A model generated the notes under the pieces. That model was not told the origin of the DNA. It worked only from the letters and a program-made list of their open reading frames with translations, and did not search any database. DNA of 64,000 nucleotides from SKVR01 sp964491395 (lineage in GTDB: Bacteria; Bacteroidota; Bacteroidia; Bacteroidales; UBA7960). This document shows, one piece after another, positions 62,578 through 64,000 of the stretch. Location of the stretch: positions 1 through 64,000 of the forward strand of contig CAZBGI010000005.1 in assembly GCA_964491395.1 (NCBI GenBank). The letters are read 5' to 3'. Within the stretch, counting starts at the first letter, position 1. Every line of letters starts with the position of its first letter. The position numbers and the translations under genes were made by a program.

Positions 62578-64000
62578 TTGGAACCATTTTCGGATAGCTT
62601 TCTGGAGTTTGCAGCCATTCTTGCTGTTGCGGTGGGATTGGGATTTATTGGCCGTTTGCTTAAGCAGCCGCTCATTGTATCTTTTATCATTGTAGGTTTG
62701 GTGGTAGGTCCTCATGGACTCGATCTTCTGCGTTCAGTAGAGAAAATACACCTGCTGTCAGAAATGGGGATTGCCGTGCTGCTTTTTGTTGTCGGTTTGA
62801 AGCTTGATGTGACGCTGATTCGCACCAGCGGAAAAGTGGCTCTGGCTACCGGACTTGGCCAGGTGATATTTACTTCTGTTTTTGGATATTTTATTTGTAT
62901 TGCCCTGGGCTTTGAGTCGGTAACCAGCATATATATCGCTGTAGCGCTGACTTTTTCCAGTACCATTATTATCGTTAAACTGCTTTCCGATAAGAAAGAA
63001 ATTCAGTCCCTTCACGGTCAAATCTCCATCGGGTTTCTTATTGTACAGGATATTGTTGTGATATTAGCCATGATTGTTCTCTCCGCCATGGGTACGCAAA
63101 GCGACTACTCTGTGGTGGAAGAGATTGCCTGGGTGATTGTAAAGGGGGTTGCCATGATAATAGGTGTAATTTTGCTTATCCGCTATGTAATGCCCCGTCT
63201 TACCAGTCTGATGGCACGCAACCAGGAATTGCTGGTATTGTTTTCCCTTGCATGGGCGATTGCACTGGCCGCATTCAGCGATTACCTGGGTTTCAGCAAA
63301 GAAGTAGGCGCTTTTCTGGGTGGTATTTCGCTGGCTTCAACTTCCTATCGTGAAATAATTTCCGGGAGATTGATATCCCTGCGTGACTTCCTGCTCTTGT
63401 TTTTCTTTATTCATCTGGGTAGCCAGGTGGACCTCTCCCTGGTGGGAGAACAGATTGTGCCGGCCCTCATTTTGTCCGCATTTGTGCTGATAGGCAATCC
63501 TATTATTGTAATGATTATTCTCGGTATTATGGGATACAGGAAAAGAACCGGCTTTCTGGCAGGTTTAAATGTGGCACAGATTTCAGAGTTCTCCCTGATC
63601 CTGGCTGCTTTAGGACTTTCTTTAGGACAGATTGATGAAGAGACCCTGGGTTTGATCACCCTGGTTGGATTGATAACTATCGGGATATCTACTTACCTTA
63701 TCAATTATTCACACCAGTTGTTTGAGCACGTTGCTCCCATTCTCAATATTTTCGAGAGAAAAAATCCCTACAGTGAGATTTCTGACGAAGAGATTGTCAA
63801 TAATCCTTTTGATGTAATTATTTTCGGTCTTGGAATGTATGGGAACAATATAGCCAAAAGTTTGGAAGCCCAAGGTTTCCGAGTCTTTGGGGTTGATTTT
63901 GATCCCCGCAATGTGAAGCGCTGGAGGCGCAAAGGGAGAGCCGCTCAATACGGAGATGCTGATGATCCTGAACTGATGGAGATTCTTCCGGGAAATACCC
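62578..64000 (+). CDS. Kef-type cation:proton antiporter, C-terminus cut by window edge
   Basis: The frame is open from the TTG at 62578 to the window end, at least 474 codons; an in-frame TAA at 62563 limits the start. The protein has about 12 hydrophobic helices of the CPA2 Na+/K+:H+ exchanger fold (e.g. PLIVSFIIVGLVVGPHGLDLL, HGQISIGFLIVQDIVVILAM, FSKEVGAFLGGISLAST). From about residue 415 begins a TrkA-N/RCK NAD-binding domain (FDVIIFGLGMYGNNIAKSLE, with GxGxxG and the acidic FGVDFDP). This is a KefB/KefC-like antiporter gated by nucleotide. The end of the RCK domain lies outside the window. Confidence 0.9.
   Translation, partial: MEPFSDSFLEFAAILAVAVGLGFIGRLLKQPLIVSFIIVGLVVGPHGLDLLRSVEKIHLLSEMGIAVLLFVVGLKLDVTLIRTSGKVALATGLGQVIFTSVFGYFICIALGFESVTSIYIAVALTFSSTIIIVKLLSDKKEIQSLHGQISIGFLIVQDIVVILAMIVLSAMGTQSDYSVVEEIAWVIVKGVAMIIGVILLIRYVMPRLTSLMARNQELLVLFSLAWAIALAAFSDYLGFSKEVGAFLGGISLASTSYREIISGRLISLRDFLLLFFFIHLGSQVDLSLVGEQIVPALILSAFVLIGNPIIVMIILGIMGYRKRTGFLAGLNVAQISEFSLILAALGLSLGQIDEETLGLITLVGLITIGISTYLINYSHQLFEHVAPILNIFERKNPYSEISDEEIVNNPFDVIIFGLGMYGNNIAKSLEAQGFRVFGVDFDPRNVKRWRRKGRAAQYGDADDPELMEILPGNT

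Noticed and set aside
1..64000. Search for tRNA, rRNA, CRISPR arrays, prophage and intact IS elements
   Set aside because: I saw no T-loop/acceptor patterns outside genes, no regularly spaced repeats and no transposase frame. This was a visual read; tRNAscan-SE or a BLAST search would be decisive.

Overview
The window is a chromosomal stretch of a Bacteroidota bacterium, most likely a marine or anaerobic Bacteroidales/Marinilabiliales-type lineage. The evidence is Bacteroidota-specific content (DUF3822 next to rsmD, the LptD-like OstA protein, a TamL-type lipoprotein BamA homolog, an M56 peptidase fused to a TonB C-terminal domain, DUF4168, the short HTH-less biotin ligase, an ECF sigma/TPR-kinase pair) and recurrent TAnnTTTG promoter elements, the -7 signature of the Bacteroidota housekeeping sigma factor. 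I saw no rRNA, tRNA, CRISPR array, prophage or intact insertion sequence. Coding density is high, strands alternate often, and both window ends cut through genes.

Layout. 1-13 kb: a truncated outer-membrane-type protein, typA, an orphan response regulator with a degenerate receiver, then an envelope block (PBP4-type DacB, MlaD-like MCE protein, N-acetylmuramoyl-L-alanine amidase) divergent from lptD. 11-18.6 kb: a small anchored protein, DUF3822, rsmD, coaD, a TlpA-like thioredoxin, a Nudix hydrolase, pyrE, an SRPBCC protein and birA. 19-25 kb: rsfS-ftsH-lutC-DUF2007-cdsA and psd (ribosome silencing, membrane proteolysis, phospholipid synthesis). 25-28 kb: a GntR-controlled ABC transporter operon ending in a GIN-domain protein. 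28-33 kb: TamL/BamA-family protein, a RecD/Pif1-like helicase and a DUF4168 protein. 33-40.5 kb: a DMSO-reductase-type dmsABC cluster, a membrane protein and an ADP-forming acyl-CoA synthetase, suggesting anaerobic respiration plus energy-conserving acid production.

40.5-47.7 kb is the most unusual part. A FISUMP lipoprotein, a BlaI repressor and a BlaR1-like M56 peptidase with a TonB domain form an operon under a promoter that carries two matching dyad operators. After a terminator comes a tight four-gene operon: a free TonB-domain protein, an SLC13-type anion transporter with an extra soluble domain resembling part of a membrane-fusion protein, a stand-alone receiver, and a cyclic-nucleotide-binding-domain histidine kinase. 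The second operon looks like a transporter-coupled signalling unit and is my best candidate for an undescribed system.

47.8-64 kb: a membrane metallophosphoesterase, pbpC, smpB, a rhomboid protease, an ECF sigma factor with a transmembrane Ser/Thr kinase carrying TPRs, a lipoprotein with three repeated beta-helix units, an NlpE-like lipoprotein, an SDR oxidoreductase, mtaB, an inositol-monophosphatase and a truncated Kef-type antiporter.
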